From contig CM026567.1 in NCBI GenBank assembly GCA_015143295.1, positions 13,782,416-13,846,415 of the forward strand: a stretch of DNA of 64,000 nucleotides, in the 5' to 3' direction. Source of the DNA: Tetracentron sinense (lineage: Eukaryota; Streptophyta; Magnoliopsida; Trochodendrales; Trochodendraceae). How positions within the stretch are numbered: the first letter of the stretch is position 1; every line of letters begins with the position of its first letter. This document shows positions 44,725 through 56,507 of this stretch, in pieces. Both the position numbers and the translations under genes were made by a program. Below the pieces are notes generated by a model. It did not search any database. It worked only from the letters and a program-made list of their open reading frames with translations, and was not told the DNA's origin.

Positions 44725-47345
44725 GATTCTGTCCGCAGCCCTAGGTTACTTTTTTTGATAGTTTGACTTGGACAACTAATTAATCTCAGTGCCCAAATTG
44801 GGCAAACCAAGTCTAAACAGAACAAAACTAATTGTGAATGTTAGGATAGATTGAAACAAATGCGTCGAAGCAAAAAAGCACAAAAATGAGTCCCTGTTGA
44901 GATTCTCTATGCAACTCTAGGTTACTTTTTTTTAGTAGTTTAAAACTTAGACAACTTATGAACCTCGTAGCCCAAATCATGCAAACGAGGTCTAAATTGA
45001 ACGAAACCAATTCTATTAGCATATCCTGAAACAAAGGTGTCGGAGCAAACACGATGAAAAAGAGCCTCTTTTGGGATTCTGTGCATAGCTCTAGGTTATA
45101 TTTTTTAGTAGTTTGAAGCTTAGGCAACTTAAGACCCTCGTTGCCTAAATCAGGCGAACGATGACAAAACTGAACGAATCCAATTTTGAAAGTTAGGATA
45201 AATTGAATAAGGAGTCTCGGTTAGGATTCTGTGTGTTGCACTAGGTTATTTTTAGTAGTTTGAAACTTAGGAAACTTATGGTCCTCGTTTGAAGCATAGG
45301 CAACTTAAGACTCTCGTTGCCTAAATCAAGCGAACGATGACTAAACTGAACGAATCAAATTTTGAATGTGAGGATAGATTGAACAAGGAGTCCCGGTTAG
45401 GATTCTATGCATTGCACTAGGTTATTTTTAGTAGTTTGAAACTTAGGCAACTTATGACCCTCGTTGCCTAAATCGGGCAAATGATGAATAAACTGAACGA
45501 ATCCAATTTTGAAAGTTAGGATAGATTGAAAAAGGAGTCCCGGTTAGGACATTCCAATTCTATTAGCATATCCTGAAAGAAATGTGTTCGAGGAGACATG
45601 TCGAAAAAGAGCCCCTTTTGGGATTCTGTGCTCAGCTCTAGGTTATATTTTCTAGTAGTTTGAAACATAGGCAACTTAAGACCCTCATTGCCTAGATCGG
45701 GCGAACGATGACTAAACTGAGCGAATCCAATTTTAAAAGTTTGGATAGATTGAACTAGGAGTCCCAGCTAGGATTCTGTACGAAGACTGGGTTATTTTTA
45801 GTAGTTTGAAACGTAGGCAACTTATGAACGTCTTTGTCCAAATTGGTCAAACTAGGTCTAAATTGTGCAAAATATTTCTAAAAGTTAGGATATGTTGAAA
45901 CATATGCATCGAAAAAGGAGTCTCAATTGGGATTTTGTGTGTGCTCTAAGTTACTTCTTTTAATAGTTTGAAACTCAGGCAACTTATGAACGTCGTTGGT
46001 AATATCGGGTTAAATGATGTACAAACTGAACGAAACCAATTCTAAAAGTTAGGATATATTGAAACAAATGCTTCGGAGAGGCATATACGCCCCCCCACTA
46101 TTTCTAAGGGAATTCCTAGCCTCTATCTTGGCAGAAAGAGAAACACTTTGCGCCGGAGTGAATCACGTCGAAAAAAGAGTCCTTGTTGAGATGTCTATGC
46201 ACAACTCTAGGTTAGTAAGTTTGAAACTTAGTCAACTTATTAACCTCGTTACCCAAATCCGGCAAACTTGGTCTAAATCTAACGAAACCAATTGTGAAAG
46301 TTAGGATAGACTGAAATAAATCCGTTGAAGCAGATCACGTCGAAAAAGGATTCCTAAAAGGGATTCTGTCAGCAACTCTGTGTTATTTTTTTAGTACTTT
46401 GAAACTTACGCAACTTAGGAATCTCGTTGCCCAAATCGGGAGACAAGGTTTAAACTAAACGATACCAATTCTAAAAGTTAGGATAGAGTGAAACCAATTC
46501 TATTAACATATCCTGAAACAAAGGTGTCGAAGCAAACACAACGAAAAAGAGTCCCTTTTGGGATTCTGTGCACAGATCATGGTTATATTTTTTAGTAGTT
46601 TGAAACTTAGGTAACTTAAGACCATCGTTGCCTAAATCAGGCGAACGATGACTAAACTGAACAAATCCAATGTTGAAAGTTAGGATAGATTGAACAAGGA
46701 GTCTCGGTGACGATTCTGTGCGTTACACTAGGTTATTTTTAGTAGTTTGAAACTTAGGAAACTTATGACCCTCGTTTGAAACATAGGCAACTTAAGACCC
46801 TCGTTGCCTAAATGAGATGAACGATGACTAAACTGAATTAGTCAAATTTTTAAAGTGAGGATAGATTGAACAAGGAGTCCCGGTTAGGATTTCGTTCATT
46901 GCACTAGGTTATGTTTAGTAGTTGAAACTTAGGCAACTTATGTCCCTCATTACCTAAATCGGCCGAACGATAACTAAACTGAACGAATCCAATTTTGAAA
47001 GTTAGGATAGATTGAACAAGGAGTCCCAGTTAGGATATGCCAATTCTATTAGCATATCCTGAAACAAATGTGTCGGAGCAAACACGTCGAAAAAGAGCCC
47101 CTTTTGGAATTATGTGCGTAAAACTCTAGGTTATATTTTTTAGTAGTTTGAAACATAGCCAACTAAAGACCCTCGTTGCCTAGATCGGGCGAACGATGAC
47201 AGTGAACGAATCCAATTTTGAAAGTTAGGATAGATTGAACTAGGAGTCCCAGCTAGGATTTTGAGCGTACCACTAGGTTATTTTTAGTAGTTTGAAACGT
47301 AGGTAACTTTGGAACCTCTTTGTCCAAATTGGGAAACAAGGTCTA
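44725..47345. repeat. Satellite block 3
   Basis: This is the continuation of block 2 after Ty3-1. Monomers run N/A (44725-44990), B, C, D, C-like, E (45549), F, a Ga-type unit fused directly to an L-type unit at about 46150, M, B, C, D, E (47036) and part of F. The fusion removes the stretch between Ga and Gb and is best explained by recombination between similar monomers. Distance E(13109) to E(45549) minus Ty3-1 is about 2.78 kb, one higher-order period. Confidence 0.85.
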
Positions 47346-48646
47346 AATTTGGATCCCCCTCCTCCATCTTCTTGGGATTTAACCCAGGTTTGGAATGCTA
47401 TCCAGAAGACTCAGATTCACCGAAGCTTTGTTGGAGACAAGGTTAAATGGATTCCCTCTCCATCGGGTCGTTTCACTATGCAGTCCTCCTGGGCAGCCAC
47501 TAGATCCCCTTCTCCACGTGTTGTTTGGAGCAAGCTGGTCTGGTATTCGCTGAATATAAAGAGGCACAGTTTTATTTCTTGGCTAGCTTTGTCCGGAAGA
47601 ATTCAAACTCAAGATCGCCTCATTAAACATTCGGTCCTTGGGGCTTCTAAATGTTGCTTCTGTAGGACCTCAAATGAGATTCTTGAACACCTATTCTTCG
47701 AGGGCAAATACTTTAAGTCAATATGGAAATACATCCTCAACAAGATTAGGTTCAGTGCGCATGTCATTTTAGCTTGGGAAGACAATGTGAGGTGGTTTCT
47801 TAGGGAAACAGCCACAAAAGATCCCAAAGCAGCAGTGCGGAAACTTTGCTTCAATGGTTCCATTTACCATATATGGATGGAAAGAAATGCAAGAATATTT
47901 CAGAAACACTATCTCCCAGTGGAGATCCTTTGCAACAAGATCATTCGGGATACGACGCTTCGCCTAGCTACCTCTTCATTGGAGATTATAGACAATCCAG
48001 CAAATAGGGATTTCTTTTCCGGTTGGAGCATTCCTATAAGCTGGCATCAAACACGAGAACAATGGTGTTCGTGGACTCCTCCCTCTCCTGGTACTATGAT
48101 AGTTCACACTGATGGATCCTTAAGACCTAATGCCACCGGTTGTGGTGGAATTTTCTGTGACCATCTAGGTGAGCCAATTATTGCTTTTGGTTCTTGCAGC
48201 CTAATTGAGGATTCCCTTTATCTCAATTCTAGCACAAAGGTGGAACTGCTGGCTATAAAGAAGGCATGTGTTTTCGCTAAAGATTTGAACCTAAATAGGC
48301 TTGAGTTTGTCTCGGATTCGAAAGTAGCTGTTGACATTATTAAAAATCGGACTGAGATGCCTTGGCAAGTTCAAGGGCTGGTGGAGATTATACGGGAGGA
48401 ATTTCAACATTTTCAGGACGTGATAATTTCTCATGCTTGGAGAGAGACAAATAGAGCAGCTGATTTTCTAGCTTCCTTTTGTAACCTTGATTCGACAGTG
48501 CTTCTTCTTCCACATGATTTCCCTGATCCTCTTAGGAAGATTGTTAGAGAGGATGCTCTTGGCTACAAATACTGCAGATTGTAAGATGGCTTTTTAATAA
48601 ATCTGGTAGGGGTCTGCCTAACCCCAAGCTTACCTTCCAAAAAAAA
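47346..48646 (+). mobile_element. LINE-K: young 5'-truncated LINE in satellite
   Basis: The LINE starts inside the RT/zf-RVT linker and ends with 3' UTR, hairpin GGGGTCTGCCTAACCCC (48609-48625) and a short A-run. Satellite lies on both sides, but about 125 bp of the expected F monomer are missing across the insertion and no target duplication is visible. The insertion seems to have come with a small target deletion. Confidence 0.87.
47349..48584 (+). CDS. LINE-K ORF2 C-terminal 411 codons, open
   Basis: An uninterrupted frame encodes the C-terminal third of a LINE ORF2. zf-RVT: CCFCRTSNEILEHLFFEG, where the last Cys ligand is Gly. RNase H: IVHTDGSLRPN, STKVELLAIKKA, FVSDSKVAVDII and SHAWRETNRAADFLA. 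The D-E-D residues and the late His/Asp are in place. It ends YKYCRL, the family C-terminus. The first ATG is internal to the original protein and is not a true start. There is no own promoter and expression is unlikely. The absence of stops suggests recent arrival. Confidence 0.85.
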   Translation: MDPPPPSSWDLTQVWNAIQKTQIHRSFVGDKVKWIPSPSGRFTMQSSWAATRSPSPRVVWSKLVWYSLNIKRHSFISWLALSGRIQTQDRLIKHSVLGASKCCFCRTSNEILEHLFFEGKYFKSIWKYILNKIRFSAHVILAWEDNVRWFLRETATKDPKAAVRKLCFNGSIYHIWMERNARIFQKHYLPVEILCNKIIRDTTLRLATSSLEIIDNPANRDFFSGWSIPISWHQTREQWCSWTPPSPGTMIVHTDGSLRPNATGCGGIFCDHLGEPIIAFGSCSLIEDSLYLNSSTKVELLAIKKACVFAKDLNLNRLEFVSDSKVAVDIIKNRTEMPWQVQGLVEIIREEFQHFQDVIISHAWRETNRAADFLASFCNLDSTVLLLPHDFPDPLRKIVREDALGYKYCRL

Positions 48647-50795
48647 GGAACTTATGAACGTCGTTTGTAATATCGGGTTAAATGATGTACAAACTGAATG
48701 AAACCAATTCTAAAAGTTAGGATATATTAAAAACAAATGCATCGGAGAGGCATTTCCCCCCCCCCCCCCCCCCCCCCCCCCACTATTTCTAAGGGAATTG
48801 CAATTTGGGGTAGGCCCCACCACACCCGAATTGTTTTATTGAACAGAAAGAGTGGGATGTCTACGGCCCAATGAGCTTACAAACAATAAAATCCTCTAGG
48901 TTGAAACATATGTGTCAGAGCAAATCACGTCGAAAAAGGACTCCCTGTTGAGTTTTTTGTGCGCAGCTCTAAGTTAGTGAAGTTTGAAACTTAGTCAACT
49001 TATTAACCTCGTTGCCCGAATCTGGCAAACAAGATCTAAACTAAACGAAACCAATTCTATTAGCATATACTGAAACAAATGTGTCGGAGTAGACACGTCG
49101 AAAATAGTACCCCTTTTGGGATTTTGTGCACATCTCTAGGTTGCATTCTTTAGCTGTTTGAAAGTTAGGGAACTTAAGACCCTCGTTGCCTATCGGGTAA
49201 ACGATGACTAAACTGAACAAATCCAATTTTGAATGTTACGATAGATTAAACTAATGCATTATAGTAGACCGCGTCGAAAAAGGAATCCCGGTTAGGATTT
49301 TGTGCGTAGCACTAGGTATGTAGTTTGAAACTTAGGCAACTTAAGAACCTCATTGTCCAAATTGGGAAACAAGGTATAAATTGAGCGAAAATACTTCCAA
49401 AAGTTAGGATATGTTGAAACATATCCGTCGGTACAGACCGCGTCGAAAACGGAGTCTCGGTTGGGATTTTGTGTTTGCTCCAAGTTACTTCTTTTAATAG
49501 TTTGAAACTCAGGCAACTTATAAATGTTGTTGCCCAAATTTGGTAAATGATGTATAAACTGAATGAAACCAATTCTAAAATTTAGGATAGATTGAAACAA
49601 ATCCGTCGGAAGTGGCATATACGCCCCCACTATTTCTAAGGGAATTGCTAGCCACTATCTTGACAGAAAGAAAAACACACCCGAATTGATTTATTGAAAT
49701 CGAAAGAGTGGGACGTCGACGGCCCAATGAGCCAACAAACAATAAAATCCTCTAGGTTGAAACATATGCACCGGAGCAAATCACATCGAAAAAGGAGTCC
49801 TTGTTGAGATTTCTGTGCGCCGCTCTAGGTTAGTAACTTTGACACTTAGTCAACTTATTAACCTCGTTGCCCAAATCGGGCAAACTTGGTTTAAATTGAA
49901 CCAAACCAATTGTGAAAGTTAGGATAGATTGAAATAAATGCGTTGGAGCAAACCACGTCGAAAAAGGATTCCTAGAAGGGATTCTGTCAGCAACTCTATG
50001 TTACTTTTTTAGTACTTTGAAACTTAGGCAACTTATGAATCTCGTTGCCCAAATCAGGAAACGAGGTTTAAACTGAATGATACCAATTCTAAAAGTTAGG
50101 ACAAAGTGAAACAAATGCATCGGAGTAGACCGCGTCAAAAAAGGAGTACCAGGTGGGATTTTGTCCACAGCTCTGGGTTTCTTTTTCTGGTAGTTTGATT
50201 TGGACAACTAATTAATTTCATTGCCCAAATTGGGCAAACCAAGTCTAAACAAAACAAAACTAATTGTGAACGTTAGGATAGATTGAAACAAATGTTTCAT
50301 AGCAAAAAACCACAAAAATGAGTCCCTGTTGAGATTCTCTACAACCTCTAGGTTACTTTTTTTTAGTAGTTTGAAACTTAGACAACTTATGATCCTCGTT
50401 GCCCAAATTGTGTAAAGGAGGTCGAAATTGAACGAAACCAATTCTATTAACATATCCTGAAATAAAGGTGTCGGAGCAAACACGACGAAAAAGAGCCCCA
50501 TTTGGGATTCTATATGCCCAGATCTAGGTTATATTTTTTAGTAGTTTAAACTTGGGCAACTTAAGACCCTCGTTGCCTAAATCAGGCAAACGATGACTAA
50601 ACTGAACAAATCCAATTTTGAAAGTTAGGAAGATTGAACAAGGAAGTCCCGGTTAGGATTCTATGCGTTGCACTAGGTTATTTTTAGTTGTTTAAAACTT
50701 AGGCAACTTATGACCCTCGTTTGAAACATAGGCAACTTAAGACCCTCGTTGCCTAAATCATGCGAACGATGACTAAACTGAACGAATCAAATTTT
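48647..50795. repeat. Satellite block 4
   Basis: Monomers run Ga (about 48745), H, I, J, K, Gb (about 49615), L, M, N, A (about 50280), B and C, the same order as in block 2 plus the start of block 3. The block ends at about 50795 inside a D-type monomer, where unrelated sequence begins. No coding is supported. Confidence 0.85.
48756..48781. repeat. Poly(C) run of 26
   Basis: An uninterrupted C tract stands where other Ga monomers have a GGCATATACG segment followed by 5-8 C. It may be a true slippage expansion or a consensus error of the assembly. Confidence 0.9.
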
Positions 50796-51003
50796 GTAAC
50801 AGCACTACGTACATACGGGAATAGAGTTTGTAATAGCAACCAACCCACCAAGCAACTACAGTACACTACACCAATATAGAAAGCACTACGTACAGAGTTT
50901 GTAATAGCAACAGGGACAAGCCCACCGGGTTGAGAACCACCATACTACCTAGATAACCTAAACCTTTATACATGAATGAATGCACACTCACTACTCCCTA
51001 TAG

Positions 51004-51044
<41 letters not shown>

Positions 51045-51338
51045 CAGATATATACGAGATCTCCTACCTATCAGTCACCGACTTGATACATACGAGAACA
51101 ACCCACCAGCACATCAAGGATAAGTCTTATAATCGTTTTTGAGCATGGCACCGGTAGCCCTAATAATACAATTGCGAGGACCCATAGCTCCATTTCAAAG
51201 TCCTATCCTCTATGTTGCATTTCCAACACACTGGACCTTAGCTATTCTCAGCAGGGGAAATAGCGACTTCTAGCCTGAGGATTCATGCATGAAGGAGTTG
51301 GCTTCTTCATTACCTCGGGTTGGGATCTTCCCCCGATA
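50796..51338. mobile_element. Unidentified 540-bp insertion in satellite
   Basis: Non-satellite sequence splits a D-type monomer. The expected text on each side is ATTTTG, then GATAGATTGAACAAGG. It contains a doubled CACTACGTACA motif with GAGTTTGTAATAGCAAC (about 50804-50845 and 50883-50915), a (TATC)n tract and no coding frame or poly(A). Ends resembling TGTAACAGC and GATAGAACA are seen, but no target duplication. It could be a small nonautonomous element or a filler. Confidence 0.5.
51005..51043. repeat. (TATC)n microsatellite
   Basis: About nine tandem TATC units lie inside the unidentified insertion. Confidence 0.9.
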
Positions 51339-51705
51339 GAACAAGGAAACCTGGTTAGGATCCTGTGTGTTGAACTAGGTTATTTTTAGTAGTTTGAAAC
51401 TTAGGCAACTTATGACCCTTGCCTAAATCGGGCGAACGATGACTAAATTGAACGAATCCAATTTTGAAAGTTAGGATAGAATGAGCAAGGAGTCCCAGTT
51501 AGGATATGCTAATTCTATTAGCATATCCTAAAACAAATTCGTCGAAGGAGACACATTGAAAAAGAGCCCTTTTTGGATCGGGCGAACGATGATTATGAAC
51601 GAATCCAATTTTGAAAGTTAGGATAGATTGAACTAGGAGTCCCAGTTAGGATTCTCTGCGTAGCACCAGGTTATTTTTAGTAGTTAGAAACGTAGGCAAC
51701 TTATG
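51339..51705. repeat. Satellite block 5
   Basis: Monomers of C, E (51504) and following type lie between the unidentified insertion and LINE-L. E(47036) to E(51504), minus LINE-K and the 540-bp insert and plus the bases lost at LINE-K, is about 2.75 kb. This agrees with the period from the other pair. Confidence 0.82.
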
Positions 51706-52248
51706 AAAATCATGCTTTGAAGATGCTGGCTTTTGCTCTTTAGTAGGGTTCCTGAGTCTGTCGCTTCTCTAGTGGCCTTGATCTTTTGTCTCTAGGGGAG
51801 CTTGATCTTTCTTCTTCTCCGGCCATCTAGCTGGAGCCTTTTTCCCCTCTAGTCTCTTCGGTCTCACTTTCAGGTTGTTTTCTTTTCTCCTTTTTTGTTT
51901 ATTCTTGGTTCTGTTATGGATTAGTTTCTCTCTAGACTGTTCCTTTGGTTTTTCTTGATGCATTATTTACTATTATGGGTGCATCATACCTGTTCTCATC
52001 TCCTTAGATCTCCTTGTGTTGTTGCTTCTATCCTTTTTTCGTGAGGTTTTTACTTCTTCCTACCTGGTCCGTGTGATTTGCTCGGTTCTAGCTAAATACA
52101 TTAAGCTAGCGAGCGCAAATCAGTTTGGCCTGATATGAGGGGGTAAAGTGCTCTCTCCCTTTTTTTGCCTAGTCGCTCCATGGCCTCTGGCTGTGGCTAG
52201 GTGTGTGTGTTAAGTTCTTATTTCTATCCCGGCTTCTCTGGTTTTCCA
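51706..52248 (+). promoter_or_regulatory. LINE-L 5' UTR, CT-rich
   Basis: A pyrimidine-rich leader of about 540 bp begins just after satellite and precedes the ORF1 ATG. It has words in common with the LINE-J 5' UTR. It is a probable site of the internal promoter (inference). No coding frame of note. Confidence 0.6.
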
Positions 52249-54074
52249 ATGGCCAGAGGTGGTTCTCGAGGTGGTTCTGGTGGGTCTCGAGGTGATAGGC
52301 AACTTGTTGACCCACCTAGAAGAGGCAGGGGGGTTATTGGTTCTAGGACATACTATTCGCTACTAAATGATGTAAATCCCTATACTACAGCAGTAGAATC
52401 TTTAGAAGGACCTCCCAGCTCGGTTAAGAAGGATTTTATACCTAGCGTGGTGGAAAACAGTAGCTTTGCATCCCATAAAGTTGATGAGTTGTCGCTTGAT
52501 GGAAGGGCAAGTGGTCAACCAATTGAGTGACACCTATCTTTCAAGACTGGCAAATGATGTGTTGGCTGTAGAAAATTTAGGCCTTGGAGAGCCGGTTTCT
52601 GGAGTCTCAAGCATTAATTTGGACACTACCTATTTGGGGCTGGAGCCCACTATTTTAGCAGACAATGCAAAAAAGGTGGCAGATTCTTTAAATAATGTAT
52701 AGTGATGACAGAGGGGGTAGATCAGCTGTTCCAAGATGCGGTACAACTTGGAGTTCTTTATTTGGAGCTACTCAATCATCCTCTCCTGAAGCCACTCTTG
52801 AGTTTATTCCTCCAGAATTTATTGATTGCAAACTCCTAATTCGTAGATCTAAGGAGGACATTAAGAGCGATTTGGCCGAATGGCAAAATACCTTGACTGG
52901 GTTCTTCCTAGGGCCGGCATGAGCCTACTTTGCCACAAATAATTCTGTTAAATAAATGTGGAAGCTCAAAGGTGAGGTTGAGGTCATTGCGCTAGAGTCT
53001 GGATTCTACCTGTTTAAACTCACTACTCAGAAGACAAAGCCAAGATCCTTGAGGGTGGACCATGGAAAATTCACCAAGCTATGTTGGTTCTTCGTGAGTC
53101 GAATAGAACCATGAAACTAGACAAGGTTGAATTTACTGATATTCCAATATGGGTAAAGATATACAACCTCCCAATATATATGTGGAAACCAAAATACCTT
53201 AGCGCAATTGGGAGTCAGATTGGCAAGCCTCAGATTATTGACGAACCAACCTTAGCTCGTGCTAGAATGAACTATATGCGTATCTCCATTGAGGTAAGTG
53301 CTAATAGGGAGTACCTTAGGAACTTACAGTTAACTTGAATGGCCAGCAAGATTGCTTAATTCAACTGAGCTATGATTGGAAACCAGTGAGGTGTCCAAAG
53401 TGCTGTGTGTTTGGCCACCAGGCTGATCGTTGTGAACCAGCTCAGTCGGCCCACCAGACAAAACCAGAGGGTCATAAGCCTCGTGTTCTTCAAACTCAAG
53501 AGAGACAGGGACGTAGTAGGAGCAGGTGTAATAGATACAAGACTTTATGTGGCTTTTAGGCCAGGGACGGGTAGCTCCAGACACTCAGTTGCCGAAGCTG
53601 GGGAACCAAGTGATAGGGCATTGAGCGTTAGTCGCAACCATTCGTTGATGTCCATACCTGAAGAGCATCAAAACACCTGTACTGAATCAGAACAAGCTTG
53701 GGAAGTGATGGGAGCTAAGCGAGACAAAATCACTCAACCAAACCACGCTACATCCATCTGGGACTGGACCCATAATTAATAGCCCAACCCAGTTTGCTGT
53801 GCAATATGTGAATGAGTTATATGGTGGGAGGGATCCTCTTATTGAAGGCCAGGAGAATAATTTGGAGCCAACGGTGTTGCCACAAGGAGACCCAGTGCAT
53901 GCTTCTGATAAGCCTCGAGAACCTCCTAAGTTTGCAATAGCTCTTGCTAAGACCATGGAGAGCCGTTAGAACCAGGGGACACCTCCCCTCTCGTTCTTGA
54001 AAAACTAACATAATGAGGACCATAATAGAAATCAGAAAGACAAGGGTGGAGGACCCGGAATTGGTCACCACTAA
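52249..54074 (+). pseudogene. LINE-L ORF1 (DUF4283-like, CCHC knuckle)
   Basis: The start is the ATG at 52249, opening MARGGSRGGSGGSRGDRQ, an RGG-rich RNA-binding-like N-terminus. DUF4283-like blocks appear at 52695-53340 (TTWSSLFGATQSSSPEATLEF, LTGFFLGPA, TDIPIWVKIYNLP). The zinc knuckle CPKCCVFGHQADRC is in 53335-53559. The tail has ESEQAWEVMGAKRDK (compare LPEQAWMVVTNK in LINE-J) and ends KDKGGGPGIGHH. The parts lie in at least three frames, so several frameshifts exist. Confidence 0.85.
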
Positions 54075-54116
54075 GGGGCTTCTGGCCTGTAGGGTTCACT
54101 ATTTCCTCCCTTTTTA

Positions 54117-54827
54117 ATGTTTATTGGATTTTGGAATGTTCGTGGTCTTAATAGCAGGGCTCAACAAAGAGATGTCCGCGATTTTTTAAGAATAAACAAG
54201 CTTAGTTGTGTTGGGTTAGTTGAAAAAAAGGTTTGGAGTGTCAATACTGATAGAACCTTGAAGAGAATAGTTGGTCATTGGAGCATGCTGCAGAATTCTT
54301 CCTATGCAATAAATGGAAGAATTTGGTTCTGTTGGGATCCCCAAAAGCTCGATGTTAGTCTGCTTGAAGCTACTGATCAAGCCATTCACTGGTTAGTTGA
54401 TTCAAAAGAGTGGGCATCACCTATTGTTATCTCCACCCTCTATGGGTCTAATGATGCAAGCCAAAGGGAGTGTCTATGGAGGAATGTTGCTACGTGTTCT
54501 CGAATGCACAACCTTCCTTGGCTTGTTCTTGGGGACCTTAACTCAGTCTTATCTCCTTCTGAAAAGCGTGGTGGGATCCCTATTAGCCACAATTTCCTTC
54601 GTAGTATAGATGATTGCCTCTTTACTGCTGGCCTTTCGGACCTTCGTTGGGAAGGTCCTGTGTACACATGGTCAAATGGCATGATGGGGCCTGGCCGTAT
54701 TGAAAGCAAACTTGATAGATGCTTGTCAAACATTGAGCTGGTGCAGGCTTTCCCTAGAGCGGAAGCCTTTGTTGGATCGACTGGTACCTCTGATCATAGA
54801 CAGATTTTGGTTGGAATCACCTTTTAG
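54117..54827 (+). pseudogene. LINE-L ORF2 endonuclease domain
   Basis: The open frame from the ATG at 54117, about 45 bp after ORF1, begins MFIGFWNVRGLNSRAQQRDVR. APE-type EN motifs: WNVRGLN, GLVEKKV (the usual catalytic E is kept, the following T is K), STLYGSND, LVLGDLNSVLSPSEKRGG, YTWSNGMM and GTSDHRQILVG. The frame ends at a stop or frameshift at 54827, after which the EN-RT linker continues in other frames. The EN core appears whole, but the protein is truncated. Confidence 0.86.
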
Positions 54828-56502
54828 AGCAAAGGGAAGCCTAGGCCGTTCAAAATTTATAATCATTGGACCTCTGCCCCTGATTTTTTGGATGTTGTTA
54901 GGAGTGCATGGACTCTACAAGGGTTGGGGAACACCTATGTTCCAGCTCATTTGTAAGCTTAAAAACACTAAGAGAGCTCTAAAAGTGTGGAGTAATCAAC
55001 GTTTTGGCAATGTGACTTCTTGAGTGGCGAAAGCTCAAGATGATCTTATGGGGAAATCACCTTAAGATGCTTCAGCAAGCTCTTAATGGAAATTACTTCT
55101 TGCGAAAGCTCAAGTAATTTCCACTAAGATGCTTCTTAAAAACACTAACAGTCGCGAGTGCAGTGGTTAAGGCTTGGTGATAGCAACAATGCTTTCTTTC
55201 ATCGTGTTGTCAATGCTAGAAATCACCAAAACAACATTAACTACTTGCATGATGACAATGGAGATCAGATTTCAGATCAGGGAAACCTTTCAGGCCTAGC
55301 TATCGACTTCTTCTGTATGCTCCTAGTAACCAGGACCCTTGCTCGGTTCCTATCCCTCCATCTTGTAAGTTGGATGAGCATGATTGTTTGCACTTGGTTT
55401 TGGAATTTTCTGCCATGGATGTTAAAGAAGCAATATTCAACTCCAATGGTTGACAAAGCACCTGGGCCAGATGGGTTCAACGCAAAATTTTTCCAGGCAT
55501 GTTGGGACATCATTTCTGCCAATTTGATTAAAGCCATCCTTGGTTTTTTTTTCTTGCTCTAAATTACTTGGTGAGGTCAATGCAACTCTTATTTTCTTAA
55601 TTCCCAAGAAGGAGCGGCCCAATTCCTTTGCTGATTTTAGACCTATCTCTGTTTGCAACGTTATCTATCGCTTTATCTCTAAAATGTTGGTCACAAGGAT
55701 CAAACCTTTGATGAGCAAGCTTGTTAGTGGCAACCAATCTACTTTTATGAAAGGGAGGCGCATTTCAAATAATATATTACTCCGTCAAGAGCTGTTACAT
55801 AACTACCACACTCCTAGAGGCACTCCTAGGATGGCCAGTACAGTAGATATCAAGAAGGCTTACGACTCAGTCTCTTGGCAATTTCTGGAACTAGTTATGA
55901 TCAAGTATGGATTGCCAAAAAGGCTCATTGACTGGATTATGGTGTGCATATCTAGGGCTAGATACTCTCTTATGATTAAAGGAGAACGTGTGGGCTACTT
56001 CAAAGGTACTCGCGGGCTAAGACAAAAGGACCCCATCTCCCCATTTTTATTCATGTTAGTGATGCAGGTTCTCTCCACTTTGCTTGATAAGGAAGCCCAG
56101 GATGGTAGATTGAATCCTCACCCACTTTGCTAGGATCCATTAATTACCCACCTATGCTTTGCAGATGACCTAGTGATTTTCTCTGCTACAAATCTCATGT
56201 AATCACAGTGATTGCTTCAACCTTGAAAGTGTTCTCCAAGTCTGGATTAGAAGTTAATATGGAGAAATCTCAGATCTTTTTTTGGCAATGTTAGCTGGAG
56301 GAAATGCACCCGGCTGCAAAACCGGATTGATTTCCGGAGAGGTACTCTTCCTGTAAAATATTTGGGTCTGCCTTTGTCATCCACCAGACTTACCAATGCC
56401 GATTGCTTAGCTCTTGTTGACAAAATTTCAAGTCGAATTTCATCCTGGAAAAATTGATGCCTATCTTATGGTGGCAGAGTTGAGCTGATTAAAAGTGTGC
56501 TC
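54828..56502 (+). pseudogene. LINE-L ORF2 linker and reverse transcriptase
   Basis: The linker (QWLRLGDSNNAFFHRVVNARNH) is at 55158 onward. RT: DKAPGPDGFNAKFFQACW, FLIPKKERPNSFADFRPISV, CNVIYRFISKMLVTRI, KGRRISNNILLRQELLHNY, VDIKKAYDSVSWQF and GLRQKDPISPFLFMLVM (55540-56133). The catalytic LCFADDLVIFSATNLM follows near 56155-56200. The thumb (SYGGRVELIKSVL) reaches the CATAG target site at 56503. Short repeats near 55030-55150 show local scrambling. Multiple frame changes. Confidence 0.86.
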
Positions 56503-56507
56503 CATAG

